DNA of 64,000 nt from Yoonia vestfoldensis SKA53 (GCF_000152785.1 NZ_CH672414.1:1605154-1669153), one strand, 5' to 3'. Positions 1-8,539 are shown, counted from the first letter of the stretch. Translations and numbers: made by a program. The notes: a model not told the origin generated them from the sequence alone.

Positions 1-629
1 CACGGCTTTATCCGACGCTGGCGCTGGTCGATCCCGACCTGTGCCTGTCCTGCCCCAAGGGTGTCGTGCTGGCATCAGGTCTGGATGCGATCACGCAGGT
101 CATCGAACCCTTCATCAGCGCGCGCGCCAATCCGGTCACCGATGCTGTGTGCCGTGACGCAATCCCGCGCGGGTTGGCGGCGTTGCACCGGATCATGGAT
201 CATGATGACGCCCGCGCATGGGATGCTATGGCGCTGACCAGCCTATGCGGCGGGATCGCGCTGGCCAATGCGGGGCTGGGGGCGGTGCATGGCTTTGCCG
301 GTGTGATCGGCGGGCGGACGGGTGCGGCGCATGGCGCGATCTGTGGCACATTGCTGGTGCCGGTGCTGCAGGCCAATCTGGCCGCAACGCAGGCCGATGC
401 GGCGGCGCGGATCACATGGGTCATCGACCGGATCACGGATGAATTCGGCAGCCTGTCCGATTTCGATCACTGGACCCGCGACCACGGCCTGCCACGGCTG
501 GCCGCACTTGGTCTGCCCCCCGAAACCCACGCGGCAGTGGCGCGCGAGGCGAAAGACGCATCCTCCTACAAGGCCAATCCGGTTGATCTGGACATGGCGG
601 CCTTGCTGGACATCCTTGCACGCGGATAG
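1..629 (+). CDS. Iron-containing alcohol dehydrogenase family protein, C-terminal part
   Basis: This is the 3' part of a gene that begins before the window; the open frame runs in from base 3 and ends at TAG 627-629. About 208 residues remain, roughly the C-terminal half of a 370-390 residue family member. The visible signature is the glycine- and histidine-rich stretch GAVHGFAGVIGG followed by GAAHGAICG. In Fe-ADH and maleylacetate reductase enzymes this region supplies the metal-binding histidines. Such enzymes are cytosolic NAD(P)-dependent oxidoreductases acting on alcohols or maleylacetate. The substrate cannot be read from this fragment, and maleylacetate reductase is one alternative. 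Confidence 0.8.
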   Translation, partial: RLYPTLALVDPDLCLSCPKGVVLASGLDAITQVIEPFISARANPVTDAVCRDAIPRGLAALHRIMDHDDARAWDAMALTSLCGGIALANAGLGAVHGFAGVIGGRTGAAHGAICGTLLVPVLQANLAATQADAAARITWVIDRITDEFGSLSDFDHWTRDHGLPRLAALGLPPETHAAVAREAKDASSYKANPVDLDMAALLDILARG

Positions 630-671
630 GCCTGGCGCGGCAGGGTCGCCGTTGGGCCGATGATCCCGCGC

Positions 672-1016
672 TTAACTGCCGCGATAGGTTGAAAAGCCGA
701 AAGGCGAAACCAGCAGCGGGACATGGTAATGCGATGCAGGATCATTGATGCCGAACCGAATCGGGATGTCGTCCAAAAACCGCGGATCATCGCTGCGGCC
801 AAAATAATCGCCCGCTTGAAACACGAGTTCATACCGCCCGACGGCAAAATCCGCGGCGGGCAGGATCGGGCTGTCGGTGCGCCCATCGCCATTGGTAACC
901 ATCGTTGCCAGATGCACCCGCGCATCGCCGTCCAGACGGTACAGATCAACCTTGATCCCCGCTGCAGGCACGCCGCCTGCGGTATCCAGCACATGGGTTG
1001 TCAGAAATCCGGCCAT
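672..1016 (-). CDS. uraH: 5-hydroxyisourate hydrolase (transthyretin-like)
   Basis: The 114-residue product matches the length and layout of 5-hydroxyisourate hydrolase, which opens the ring of hydroxyisourate to OHCU in uric acid degradation. The N-terminal LTTHVLDTAGG carries the family His near residue 8. The C-terminus ends in the diagnostic tetrapeptide YRGS, which lines the active site. The start chosen is the ATG at 1016, preceded by GAGGAAA; a longer open frame upstream lacks family similarity. It is divergent from cydAB. No other urate gene lies in the window, so partners would be upstream or elsewhere. Confidence 0.93.
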   Translation of the reverse strand: MAGFLTTHVLDTAGGVPAAGIKVDLYRLDGDARVHLATMVTNGDGRTDSPILPAADFAVGRYELVFQAGDYFGRSDDPRFLDDIPIRFGINDPASHYHVPLLVSPFGFSTYRGS

Positions 1017-1112
1017 AGTTTTCCTCGGCTTACCTAAAGTTGCGCACAAATAGGGGCAGTCATGCCATTCGTTACGCCATAAGATCAATTATCCAGCCGG
1101 TCCGCGCCTTGC

Positions 1113-1130
1113 TGTCGCACCCTGCTGACA
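1113..1130. promoter_or_regulatory. Candidate PpsR/CrtJ operator (TGT-N12-ACA) at cydAB
   Basis: The sequence TGT-N12-ACA lies 54 bases upstream of the cydA start and overlaps the likely -35 hexamer CTGACA (1125-1130). This spacing is the recognition pattern of PpsR/CrtJ repressors of photosynthetic alphaproteobacteria, and CrtJ is known to act on cydAB in Rhodobacter capsulatus. The pattern is expected by chance about once per 4 kb, so position is the main support. Confidence 0.45.
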
Positions 1131-1152
1131 TAACCCAATACCTTGCTATATG
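1125..1152 (+). promoter_or_regulatory. Probable cydAB promoter
   Basis: A -35-like CTGACA (1125-1130) is followed after 16 bases by TATATG (1147-1152). Transcription would start near 1159, leaving a leader of about 25 bases that holds the AAAGGTG ribosome site before cydA. The match is moderate (5/6 and 4/6). Confidence 0.4.
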
Positions 1153-1183
1153 AGGTGCACATCCAGCTTAAAGGTGAAATCAA

Positions 1184-2575
1184 ATGATGGAAACACTCCT
1201 TTTATCCCGCATCCAGTTTGCGGCGAATATATCGTTCCATATCCTGTTTCCCACGATCACCATCGCGCTGGGCTGGGTGCTGCTGTTCTTCAAGATCCGT
1301 TATAGCCAGACTGGCCAAGAACGTTGGATGGAAGCGTATCGTTTCTGGGTCAAGATTTTTGCGCTGTCCTTTGCCATGGGCGTTGTGTCGGGCATCACCA
1401 TGTCGTTCCAGTTCGGGACCAACTGGCCCGGCTTTATGGAAAAGGTCGGCAATATCGCGGGACCATTGCTGGCATACGAGATCATGACGGCCTTTTTCCT
1501 CGAGGCTGTTTTCCTTGGAATCATGCTGTTCGGCTTTCGCCGTGTGCCAAACTGGGTTCATACAGGGGCCACATTTCTGGTGGCCTTCGGGACGCTGATG
1601 TCCACCTTCTGGATCATCGTGCTGAATTCGTGGATGCATACGCCTCAAGGGTTCGAGATGCGCGACGGTGTCGCCCATGCCACGGACTGGTTTGCGATCA
1701 TCTTCAACCCCTCGATGCCTTACCGCTTTGCCCATATGGTGCTGGCCAGCTTCCTGACCGTCAGCTTTCTGATCGCCGGTGTCAGTGCTTTTCGCTGGTT
1801 GATCGGCGGGCGCACCGAAGGCGTGCGCGTGGCCTTGAAAACCGCCGTATTCACTGCCGCGCTACTGATGCCGGTGCAGATCTTTGTCGGCGACATGCAC
1901 GGGCTGAACACCAAGGAATTCCAGCCTGCCAAGGTTGCCGCGATGGAAGGGCATTGGGAAACCAGCGGCAACGTGCCCCTGATCCTGTTCGCCCTGCCCG
2001 ACCAAGAGGCGCGCGAAAACCGGTTCGAGATCGGGATTCCGAACCTTGCATCCTTTATCCTGACCCATGAATGGGATGGGGTGGTGAAGGGCTTGAACGA
2101 TTTCGTCGCCGAGGATGGCACTGTGCTGCATCCGCGCGTGGCCCCTGTGTTCTGGTCGTTCCGCGTGATGATCGGCACCGGCGTGGCGATGCTGCTGCTC
2201 AGCTGGGTTGCGTCTTTCATGATGCTGCGCCGCAAGCGTGGGGTCGAGGGCCTGCCAAAGCCACTGCTTTATGCGCTGGTCGGTATGAGCTTTAGCGGCT
2301 GGATCGCGACCCTTGCGGGCTGGTACACGACCGAGATCGGCCGCCAGCCGTGGCTGGTCCAAGGCGTGATGACAACGGCAGAGGCGGTGGCCGATGTGCC
2401 TGCACCGATGGTCCTGTCCACGCTCATCTCTTACCTGATCGTCTATGGCTTGCTACTGACCGCCTATATCTACGTCATCTTCTATCTGGCGCGGAAAATG
2501 TCGCGCGGCGAAGATATCGGCACCAGCATCGCGCCCGCGCCTGCGGCGGCCCCCAATGCCATTCCGGCGGAGTAG
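1184..2575 (+). CDS. cydA: Cytochrome bd-type quinol oxidase subunit I (CIO-like)
   Basis: A 463-residue polytopic membrane protein, the haem-bearing subunit of a bd-type terminal oxidase that oxidises quinol and reduces oxygen to water. The N-terminal FAANISFHILFPTI holds the haem ligand His (residue 18), NPSMPYRFAHMVLASF the second His, and VFWSFRVM the Met ligand. The quinol-site signature GRQPW lies near residue 385. The periplasmic Q-loop is short, as in the cyanide-insensitive CIO branch. It starts at ATGATG after AAAGGTG. cydB follows five bases after the stop, so the two form an operon. Confidence 0.96.
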   Translation: MMETLLLSRIQFAANISFHILFPTITIALGWVLLFFKIRYSQTGQERWMEAYRFWVKIFALSFAMGVVSGITMSFQFGTNWPGFMEKVGNIAGPLLAYEIMTAFFLEAVFLGIMLFGFRRVPNWVHTGATFLVAFGTLMSTFWIIVLNSWMHTPQGFEMRDGVAHATDWFAIIFNPSMPYRFAHMVLASFLTVSFLIAGVSAFRWLIGGRTEGVRVALKTAVFTAALLMPVQIFVGDMHGLNTKEFQPAKVAAMEGHWETSGNVPLILFALPDQEARENRFEIGIPNLASFILTHEWDGVVKGLNDFVAEDGTVLHPRVAPVFWSFRVMIGTGVAMLLLSWVASFMMLRRKRGVEGLPKPLLYALVGMSFSGWIATLAGWYTTEIGRQPWLVQGVMTTAEAVADVPAPMVLSTLISYLIVYGLLLTAYIYVIFYLARKMSRGEDIGTSIAPAPAAAPNAIPAE

Positions 2576-2580
2576 ACAAG

Positions 2581-3591
2581 ATGAACACATTTGGTGATCC
2601 GACGATCTGGCTGCCGTTCGTCTTTGCTGGGCTGATGGGCCTGTCCATCCTGATCTATGTCGTGCTGGACGGGTTCGATCTTGGCGTTGGGGTCTTGTTC
2701 CCCTTTGCCGATGATGCCGAAAAGGACCGCATGATCGCCACGATCGGGCCGTTCTGGGATGCGAATGAAACATGGCTGGTGCTGGCAGTCGGGTTGCTGC
2801 TGGTGGCCTTTCCGGCAGCGCATGGGACGATTCTGACGGCGCTGTATCTGCCTGTCGCGATCATGCTGGTGGGGTTGATCCTGCGCGGCGTTGCCTTCGA
2901 ATTCCGCGCCAAGGCCCCGGCCCCGCACAAGCATCTGTGGAACAACGCGTTTTTTGCGGGCTCGCTCATGACCTCGCTGTCGCAGGGGTTCATGCTGGGG
3001 ATGTATATCATGGGGCTGGAATGGACGCTGGTGCATGCGGCCTTTAGCCTGCTGACGGCGGTGTTTCTAACCGTGGGTTACAGTTTCATCGGAGCGACAT
3101 GGGTAATCCACAAGACCGATGCAGGCTTGCAACGCAAGGCTGTAGGCTGGGCCAAGGGCGGAATCTGGGGGCTGGTGCTGGGGATCGCACTTGTGTCGAT
3201 GGCAACACCGCTGGTTAGCACGCGGATCTTTGAGAAATGGTTCAGCTGGCCCGAAGCATTGCTGCTGTCGCCCCTGCCAATCCTTTCAGCGCTGCTCGTA
3301 TTCGGGTTGTGGTCGATGCTGCGCCGGATGCCGTTCATGAACGACCGGCTGTCGTGGTTGCCGTTCGCGGCCGCATCGATGCTCTGGGTGATGGCATTTG
3401 TCGGGATGGCCTACAGCTTTTATCCCTATGTGGTTCCGGAAAAGCTGACGATCTACGAAGCCGCGAGCGCACCCGAAAGCCTGTTCATCATCCTGATCGG
3501 CACGCTGTTCGTGCTGCCCACGATCCTGGCCTACACGGTGCTGGCCTATACCGTGTTCCGTGGCAAGGCGACAGAACTGCGCTATGACTGA
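2581..3591 (+). CDS. cydB: Cytochrome bd-type quinol oxidase subunit II
   Basis: A 336-residue membrane protein with about eight or nine hydrophobic segments. The opening segment GLSILIYVVLDGFDLGVGVL and the following GPFWDANETWLVL are typical of CydB. CydB is the structural partner of CydA in the cytoplasmic membrane oxidase and carries no haem ligands of its own. An in-frame region upstream inside cydA also lacks stops, but the ATG at 2581 directly after the cydA stop is the clear start. I see no CydX-type or DUF2474-type small membrane protein after it. Confidence 0.96.
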   Translation: MNTFGDPTIWLPFVFAGLMGLSILIYVVLDGFDLGVGVLFPFADDAEKDRMIATIGPFWDANETWLVLAVGLLLVAFPAAHGTILTALYLPVAIMLVGLILRGVAFEFRAKAPAPHKHLWNNAFFAGSLMTSLSQGFMLGMYIMGLEWTLVHAAFSLLTAVFLTVGYSFIGATWVIHKTDAGLQRKAVGWAKGGIWGLVLGIALVSMATPLVSTRIFEKWFSWPEALLLSPLPILSALLVFGLWSMLRRMPFMNDRLSWLPFAAASMLWVMAFVGMAYSFYPYVVPEKLTIYEAASAPESLFIILIGTLFVLPTILAYTVLAYTVFRGKATELRYD

Positions 3592-3596
3592 TGTAA

Positions 3597-3614
3597 GGTG
3601 GATCATGATCCACC
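3597..3614. repeat. Perfect 18-bp palindrome after cydB
   Basis: GGTGGATCATGATCCACC reads identically on both strands, six bases after the cydB stop. A second inverted pair, CGGGGGGTG (3618-3626) and CACCCCCC (3649-3656), follows. Neither is followed by a T run, so they are not classical terminators; they may stabilise the mRNA 3' end or bind a protein. Confidence 0.7.
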
Positions 3615-3644
3615 CGACGGGGGGTGAAATCGGGCAGAATCGGT

Positions 3645-3673
3645 TTGACACCCCCCCGCCCTTTGCGTAATCG
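3645..3673 (+). promoter_or_regulatory. Promoter of the CAU tRNA
   Basis: A consensus -35 TTGACA (3645-3650) is followed after 17 bases by TAATCG (3668-3673), with the tRNA 5' end 15 bases further on. Spacing and location fit a stable-RNA promoter. Confidence 0.6.
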
Positions 3674-3687
3674 GACGCACAAGGTAA

Positions 3688-3764
3688 GGCGCGGTAGCTC
3701 AGTTGGTTAGAGCGATCGACTCATAATCGATAGGTCGGGAGTTCAAGTCTCCCCCACGCCACCA
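3688..3764 (+). tRNA. tRNA with CAU anticodon, probably elongator tRNA-Met
   Basis: This is a complete 77-base cloverleaf with encoded CCA (3762-3764). The anticodon stem is ATCGA/TCGAT around loop CTCATAA, with anticodon CAT at 3722-3724. The T stem GGGAG/CTCCC encloses TTCAAGT, and the D arm is AGCTCAGTTGGTTAGAGC. The GGC start and D arm resemble elongator tRNA-Met. The anticodon-arm flank also resembles tRNA-Ile2, whose C34 is modified to lysidine, so that identity is not excluded. It is not an initiator: position 1 pairs as G-C. The acceptor stem has a C-A mismatch at its fifth pair (3692 with 3756). Confidence 0.85.
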
Positions 3765-3830
3765 TATCCCTTTCTCCTGTATCAAAACCGGATTAGCCTG
3801 CAGCCAAGTTTGCACGAAAGGCCGCGCCCC

Positions 3831-5243
3831 ATGTCCGTCATTGACCAGATCACCGCTGCCATCGGCGCGGACCGTATCCTGACCGGCAAGGACGCCGCCC
3901 CCTACGGCAAGGACTGGACGGGCGCCTATACCTCGACGCCGCTGGCCGTGTTGCGCCCCATGTCCACCGCCGAAGTCGCAGCCATCATGCGCATCGCCCA
4001 TGCCACACGCACACCCGTTGTCCCCTGTTCCGGCCGCACCGGGCTGACAGGGGCCACGATGGCCGACAGCGCGCTGATGCTGTCGGTCGAACGGCTCAAC
4101 CAGATCACCGAGATCAACGCAACAGGGCGCACCGCCACCGTAGGCGCAGGTGTGATCTTGTCCAACTTGCACGATGCCACGGCCAGGCATGACCTGATCT
4201 TTCCGCTGACATTGGGCGCACGTGGGTCGGCCATGATCGGCGGCTTGCTGTCCACCAATGCCGGCGGGTCCAATGTCGTACGCTATGGCAGCACACGGGG
4301 CCTGTGTCTGGGGCTAGAGGTCGTGATGGCCGACGGGCGGGTGATGAATCTGATGAGCGCACTGCACAAGGACAATTCCGGCCTTGATCTGCGCAACCTG
4401 GTAATCGGGGCTGAAGGCACGCTGGGCATCATCACCGCCGCCGTGCTAAAACTGCTGCCCAAGCCACAGGCCTATGCCACAGCGATGGTCGCGCTTCCCT
4501 CGCTGACCGATGCGCTGCAGCTGCTGCACCGCCTGCAGGACGCGACAGGCGGCGGTGTCGAGGCGTTCGAATACATGCCGCGCAGCTATATGGCCAAGCA
4601 CCGGCAGATGTTCCCCGACATGCCCCCGCCCTTTGCGCGTGACCATGACGTCAACATCATGATCGAGGTTGCAGCCACCACGCCGCGTGACGCGCAGCCC
4701 GGCCCTGACGGGCAACTGCCTGTCGTCACCCTGCTGGAAGATATGCTGGGCCAGATGCTGGACGACGGTACCTTGATCGACGCGGTCATCGCGCAGAATG
4801 AAACCCAGCGCCGCGCGATCTGGAAACGCCGCGAGGATGCGGGTGATGTGGCCTTTTTCGGCGGGCATTTCGTGAATACCGACATCGCGCTGCCGCTGGA
4901 CAAGGTGGCAGCATTCGAGGCCGCATTGACGCCCCGCCTGCGCGCTATTGATCCGGATGTGGAAGAAGTCATGGTCGCCCATCTGGGCGACGGCAATATC
5001 CACCACACCAGCTATGTCAGCCGCAACGATCCCGATGCGATGGCAGCACTGGTCGAGGCGGTCGAGGATGTGGTGCAGGAATTGGGCGGATCATTCAGCG
5101 CTGAACACGGCATTGGCGTGTCAAAGCTCGAAACGATGAAACGGCGCAAGGACCCCGTGGCGCTGGACGCGATGCGCGCGATCAAGGCCGCCCTTGATCC
5201 GCATAATATCCTGAACCCCGGCAAGGTCATCCCGCCGGCATGA
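3831..5243 (+). CDS. FAD-binding oxidoreductase (GlcD / D-lactate dehydrogenase type)
   Basis: The 470-residue cytosolic or membrane-associated flavoprotein belongs to the FAD-linked oxidase family that oxidises D-2-hydroxyacids. The N-terminal FAD-binding PCMH half shows VVPCSGRTGLTGATM and GGLLSTNAGGSNVVRYGSTR near residues 65-155. The C-terminal half ends in HLGDGNIHHTSY, SAEHGIGVSK and the closing DPHNILNPGK, which are hallmark motifs. The ATG at 3831 is used; an in-frame start at 3810 lies seven codons upstream. It converges on hemC. A second gene of the same family lies at 37601-39013. The substrate cannot be assigned; D-lactate, glycolate and D-2-hydroxyglutarate are candidates. Confidence 0.85.
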   Translation: MSVIDQITAAIGADRILTGKDAAPYGKDWTGAYTSTPLAVLRPMSTAEVAAIMRIAHATRTPVVPCSGRTGLTGATMADSALMLSVERLNQITEINATGRTATVGAGVILSNLHDATARHDLIFPLTLGARGSAMIGGLLSTNAGGSNVVRYGSTRGLCLGLEVVMADGRVMNLMSALHKDNSGLDLRNLVIGAEGTLGIITAAVLKLLPKPQAYATAMVALPSLTDALQLLHRLQDATGGGVEAFEYMPRSYMAKHRQMFPDMPPPFARDHDVNIMIEVAATTPRDAQPGPDGQLPVVTLLEDMLGQMLDDGTLIDAVIAQNETQRRAIWKRREDAGDVAFFGGHFVNTDIALPLDKVAAFEAALTPRLRAIDPDVEEVMVAHLGDGNIHHTSYVSRNDPDAMAALVEAVEDVVQELGGSFSAEHGIGVSKLETMKRRKDPVALDAMRAIKAALDPHNILNPGKVIPPA

Positions 5244-5329
5244 ACATCGCGCCGAAAAGCGCGCGCCCAAAGCCTTGCATGACATCGGTCTTGGCGTCGC
5301 AACAATGCCGCCCCGCAGATTCGATCACA

Positions 5330-6274
5330 TTACATGTGGTCGAAAAACCCCGGCCCCGCCTTTTCCAGAAGCTTGACCGCCATTTCGCGGCCCATGTCCG
5401 CGCCATCGGCAATCGCGCCGATCATATCATCGGCCAGAACCTGCGATCCGTCGGTGCGCAGGATTTCGCCGCGCAAGCGCAGGGTGCCGCCATCAAGGTC
5501 GGCCAACCCGCCAATCGGCGTCTGACATGATCCGTCCAGATGCGCCAGAAAGCTGCGTTCAGCGGCCAGGCGCTGGCCGGTCGGGCCGTGGTGGATCGCC
5601 TCCAGCATGGCCGCAGCACGGCTGTCATCGGCGCGCCGTTCGATCCCGATAGCCCCTTGGGCGATGGCGGGCAGCATATCTTCGGGCGCGATGGCCGTGC
5701 GCGGCACGTCAGTCATATTCAACCGGTTCAGCCCGGCCATAGCCAGAAATGTTGCCTCGGCCACGCCATTGCCCAGCTTCATCAGGCGGGTCTGCACATT
5801 GCCACGAAATTCCACGACATTCAGGTCAGGCCGGCGCACCAACAATTGTGACCGACGCCGCAAGGACGACGTGCCAACCGTGGCACCGTGTTCCAGATCA
5901 TCCAATCCCCTTGCCGTCAGCGACACGAAGGCATCGCGCACATCTTCGCGCGGCAAATAGGTATCGAGCAGCAAGCCACTGGGTTGTTCGACCGGCATGT
6001 CCTTCATCGAATGGACTGCAATGTCGATGGAACCGTCAAGCAGCGCATCTTCGATCTCGCGGGTGAACAGGCCCTTGCCGCCGATGTCTTTCAGCGCGCG
6101 GTCCTGAATGGCATCGCCCATGACCTTGATCACGACGATGGCAAAGGCATCCTGCGGCAGATCGAATGCCGCCATCAGCCTTGCGCGCGTCTCATGCGCC
6201 TGCGCAAGCGCAAGCGGCGATCCACGGGTTCCGATATTGAAAGGCGAAGCGGGTGTGGGCAAAGTAATGTTCAT
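5330..6274 (-). CDS. hemC: Hydroxymethylbilane synthase (porphobilinogen deaminase)
   Basis: The 314-residue enzyme joins four porphobilinogens into hydroxymethylbilane in the cytosol. N-terminal [21 protein letters not shown] and [12 protein letters not shown] are classic motifs. The dipyrromethane-cofactor cysteine lies in the segment [11 protein letters not shown]. The start at 6274 gives the family's usual N-terminus; a longer frame to 6430 overlaps hemE and has no similarity. No Shine-Dalgarno sequence precedes this ATG, and a -10-like TAACAA ends seven bases before it, which suggests a leaderless mRNA. It is divergent from hemE across 94 bases. Confidence 0.96.
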   Translation of the reverse strand: MNITLPTPASPFNIGTRGSPLALAQAHETRARLMAAFDLPQDAFAIVVIKVMGDAIQDRALKDIGGKGLFTREIEDALLDGSIDIAVHSMKDMPVEQPSGLLLDTYLPREDVRDAFVSLTARGLDDLEHGATVGTSSLRRRSQLLVRRPDLNVVEFRGNVQTRLMKLGNGVAEATFLAMAGLNRLNMTDVPRTAIAPEDMLPAIAQGAIGIERRADDSRAAAMLEAIHHGPTGQRLAAERSFLAHLDGSCQTPIGGLADLDGGTLRLRGEILRTDGSQVLADDMIGAIADGADMGREMAVKLLEKAGPGFFDHM

Positions 6275-6281
6275 GGCGCGA

Positions 6282-6310
6282 TTGTTAGACGTGTCAATCT
6301 GGCCTGACAA
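6282..6310 (-). promoter_or_regulatory. Probable hemC promoter, suggesting leaderless transcript
   Basis: Read on the minus strand, TTGTCA (6310-6305) and TAACAA (6287-6282) are separated by 17 bases. The ATG begins seven bases after the -10 element, the usual distance to a transcription start. Confidence 0.4.
6292..6309. promoter_or_regulatory. Candidate PpsR/CrtJ operator between hemC and hemE
   Basis: TGTCAATCTGGCCTGACA matches TGT-N12-ACA exactly and sits inside the putative hemC promoter, in the 94-base divergent hemC/hemE region. CrtJ is known to affect hem genes in Rhodobacter capsulatus. It is the second such site next to a respiratory or haem gene in this window. Confidence 0.5.
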
Positions 6311-6368
6311 CTGTCTTGACAACATGTTCCGCAATTGGGACCACAGGCTGGTGAAAAAAGGACAGATT

Positions 6369-7403
6369 ATGGCGCAGAAAAAGACCATCCTTCGGGCCCT
6401 TGCGGGCGAAACGCTTCCAACGCCCCCCATCTGGATGATGCGGCAGGCGGGGCGCTACCTGCCGGAATATCGCGCGACGCGCGAACAGGCGGGGGATTTC
6501 CTCAAGCTCTGCTACAATCCCGAGCTTGCTGCCGAAGTCACGTTGCAACCGATCCGGCGTTATGGGTTCGACGCGGCGATCCTGTTTGCCGATATCCTGC
6601 TGTTGCCACAGGCTTTGGGGGCAGATCTGTGGTTCGTCACCGGCGAAGGCCCGCGCTTGTCCACCATCACCACACCCGAGGAATTGGGCCGCCTGAAACC
6701 GGTCGAGGATATCCACGAAACGCTGAACCCGGTCTATGAGACGGTCAAGATCCTGTCGCAGGAACTGCCCAAAGAGACGACTTTGATCGGTTTCGCCGGC
6801 GCGCCATGGACCGTTGCAACCTATATGATCGCCGGTCAGGGCACGCCGGACCAAGGTCCAGCGCACGCGCTGAAAGCTGCCAATCGCCCGCTGTTCGAAG
6901 GCATCATGCACCGGCTGACCGAAGGCACCATCGCCTATCTTTCCAAACAGATCGAGGCGGGGGCAGAATGTGTCAAACTGTTCGACAGTTGGGCAGGATC
7001 GCTCCAAGGCGACGATTTTACTGAATTTTCGATCAAGCCGATGCAGCGGATCACCGCAGCACTCAAAGAAAAGCACCCCGGTATCCCCGTCATCGCCTTT
7101 CCGCGCGGCGCGGGCACGAAATACGCGGGCGTGCATGCCGCGACAGGGGCCGATTGTGTTGCCGTTGATGACGGTGTCGACGCGGCCTGGGTCGCGGACC
7201 ACGTCCAGAAGGATGGCTGCGTGCAGGGTAACCTCGCGTCATCGCATATGGTGACGGGCGGTCAGGGGCTGGTCGATGAAACCCGCCGTATCTGTGATGC
7301 GCTGTCGGGTGGCGCGCATATCTTCAACCTTGGCCACGGCATCACGCCAGAGGCGGACCCCGCCAATGTGCAACTCATGATCGATACGGTGCGGGGCGGC
7401 TAA
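6369..7403 (+). CDS. hemE: Uroporphyrinogen decarboxylase
   Basis: The 344-residue cytosolic enzyme removes four carboxyl groups from uroporphyrinogen III to give coproporphyrinogen III. The N-terminal [17 protein letters not shown] is the substrate-binding signature, and [14 protein letters not shown] is the second one. The C-terminal [16 protein letters not shown] is also typical. The start at 6369 follows AAGGACAG. An open frame continues upstream to 6108, antisense to hemC, and is not coding. Together with HemC and HemF (7562-8440) it covers three steps of haem synthesis; they are not in one transcript. Confidence 0.97.
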   Translation: MAQKKTILRALAGETLPTPPIWMMRQAGRYLPEYRATREQAGDFLKLCYNPELAAEVTLQPIRRYGFDAAILFADILLLPQALGADLWFVTGEGPRLSTITTPEELGRLKPVEDIHETLNPVYETVKILSQELPKETTLIGFAGAPWTVATYMIAGQGTPDQGPAHALKAANRPLFEGIMHRLTEGTIAYLSKQIEAGAECVKLFDSWAGSLQGDDFTEFSIKPMQRITAALKEKHPGIPVIAFPRGAGTKYAGVHAATGADCVAVDDGVDAAWVADHVQKDGCVQGNLASSHMVTGGQGLVDETRRICDALSGGAHIFNLGHGITPEADPANVQLMIDTVRGG

Positions 7404-7411
7404 GGCCCCCA

Positions 7412-7554
7412 CTTCTTTTTTCCAAAAATACTCCGGGGTGAACCCCGGACATAGTCCGGGGGAGGGGCAGCGCCCCTTTTGCGGCTTTGCCGCAATCGCT
7501 CCGCGCGGGGATATTTAAGCGCGGAAGATGGGGGCGGCACCTGTGAGGTGCCGC
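7412..7554. repeat. Hairpin-rich hemE/hemF intergenic region with two gene-end repeats
   Basis: The 158-base gap between convergent hemE and hemF holds a minus-strand copy of the gene-end repeat (7412-7436) and a plus-strand copy (7498-7532). It also holds successive hairpins: CCCCGGAC/GTCCGGGG (7443-7461), GGGGC/GCCCC plus TTTT (7464-7480), GCGGC/GCCGC (7481-7493) and a 9-bp perfect stem at 7534-7554. The one followed by TTTT is the best terminator for hemE. No gene is visible here. Confidence 0.75.
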
Positions 7555-7561
7555 TTGCGTC

Positions 7562-8440
7562 TCATACCCATTTCGCCAGCGGCGGCAGGCTCATCAACAC
7601 CGCATTCGCGTCATGCCCTGTGGTCAGGCCGAATTTGGTGCCGCGATCATAGACGAGGTTATATTCTGCATAAAGGCCGCGGTGGATCAGCTGGGTATCC
7701 TTGTCGGCATCCGTCCACGGCGTCTCGCGGCGCGTTTCCACCAATGGTACATAGGCCGGCAGAAAGGCGCGGCCGATGTCTTGGGTCAGGGTAAAATCTG
7801 CGTCCCAATCGCCGGTGCAGTAATCATCCATGAAAATGCCGCCTACGCCCCGCGCGCGGTTGCGGTGGGGGATATAGAAATATTCATCCGCCCAAGCCTT
7901 CAGCTTTGGGTAATGATCCAGCCCGTGCGGGTCCAGATGCGCCTTTTGCGTAGCGTGGAAATGGGCGGTATCTTCGGCATATTCGATGCAAGGGTTCAAA
8001 TCGGACCCGCCGCCGAACCACCAGGCATGCGGGGTCCAGAACATCCGCGTGTTCATATGCACCGCAGGCGCATGCGGGTTTTGCATATGCGCCACCAGCG
8101 AGATGCCCGAGGCCCAGAACCGCGGATCATCCGCCATGCCCGGCACGCCGCGTGCGGCCATCGCGCGCTGTGCGCCATCGCCCAACTGGCCATAGACGGT
8201 CGAGATATTCACGCCCACCTTTTCGAACACGCGCCCGCCGCGCATCACCGACATCAGACCGCCGCCTGCATCCGACCCGTCATCGGAATGGCGGCTGGTC
8301 TCCGTCACCTCGAATCGACCGGCAGGGGTGTCGGCTGTGTGGCTGTCCTCCAACGCTTCGAAGGCGGCGACAATATCGTCACGCAATGCGCGAAACCATG
8401 CCGATGCTTTAGCTTTTTGTGTTGCGAATTCTTCTGCCAT
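7562..8440 (-). CDS. hemF: Oxygen-dependent coproporphyrinogen III oxidase
   Basis: The 292-residue enzyme uses oxygen to convert coproporphyrinogen III to protoporphyrinogen IX. Typical stretches include VHMNTRMFW, WWFGGGSDLNP and the RGVGGIFMDDY segment near residue 200, all central to the HemF active site. The start MAEEFATQKAKASAW at 8440 was chosen because upstream residues show no family match. The gene is read toward hemE and shares the hairpin-rich intergenic region with it. Oxygen dependence fits an aerobic organism; an anaerobic HemN could be elsewhere. Confidence 0.96.
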   Translation of the reverse strand: MAEEFATQKAKASAWFRALRDDIVAAFEALEDSHTADTPAGRFEVTETSRHSDDGSDAGGGLMSVMRGGRVFEKVGVNISTVYGQLGDGAQRAMAARGVPGMADDPRFWASGISLVAHMQNPHAPAVHMNTRMFWTPHAWWFGGGSDLNPCIEYAEDTAHFHATQKAHLDPHGLDHYPKLKAWADEYFYIPHRNRARGVGGIFMDDYCTGDWDADFTLTQDIGRAFLPAYVPLVETRRETPWTDADKDTQLIHRGLYAEYNLVYDRGTKFGLTTGHDANAVLMSLPPLAKWV

Positions 8441-8539
8441 GTATCGGCTTAGCCCCTGATATTGAATAACGATGCGTGATACTCTTGGACTACCATACCG
8501 GACATCATCCGATGTTCCAGACCAAAACCGGAGAAGACG

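Noticed and set aside
3584..3670. A 28-codon open frame overlapping the cydB stop, considered as a CydX-like subunit.
   Set aside because: The translated peptide has no hydrophobic helix and no ribosome site of its own; it runs through palindromic DNA.
6108..6368. In-frame upstream extension of hemE antisense to hemC.
   Set aside because: It overlaps hemC on the other strand, has no family similarity, and hemE has a good start at 6369.
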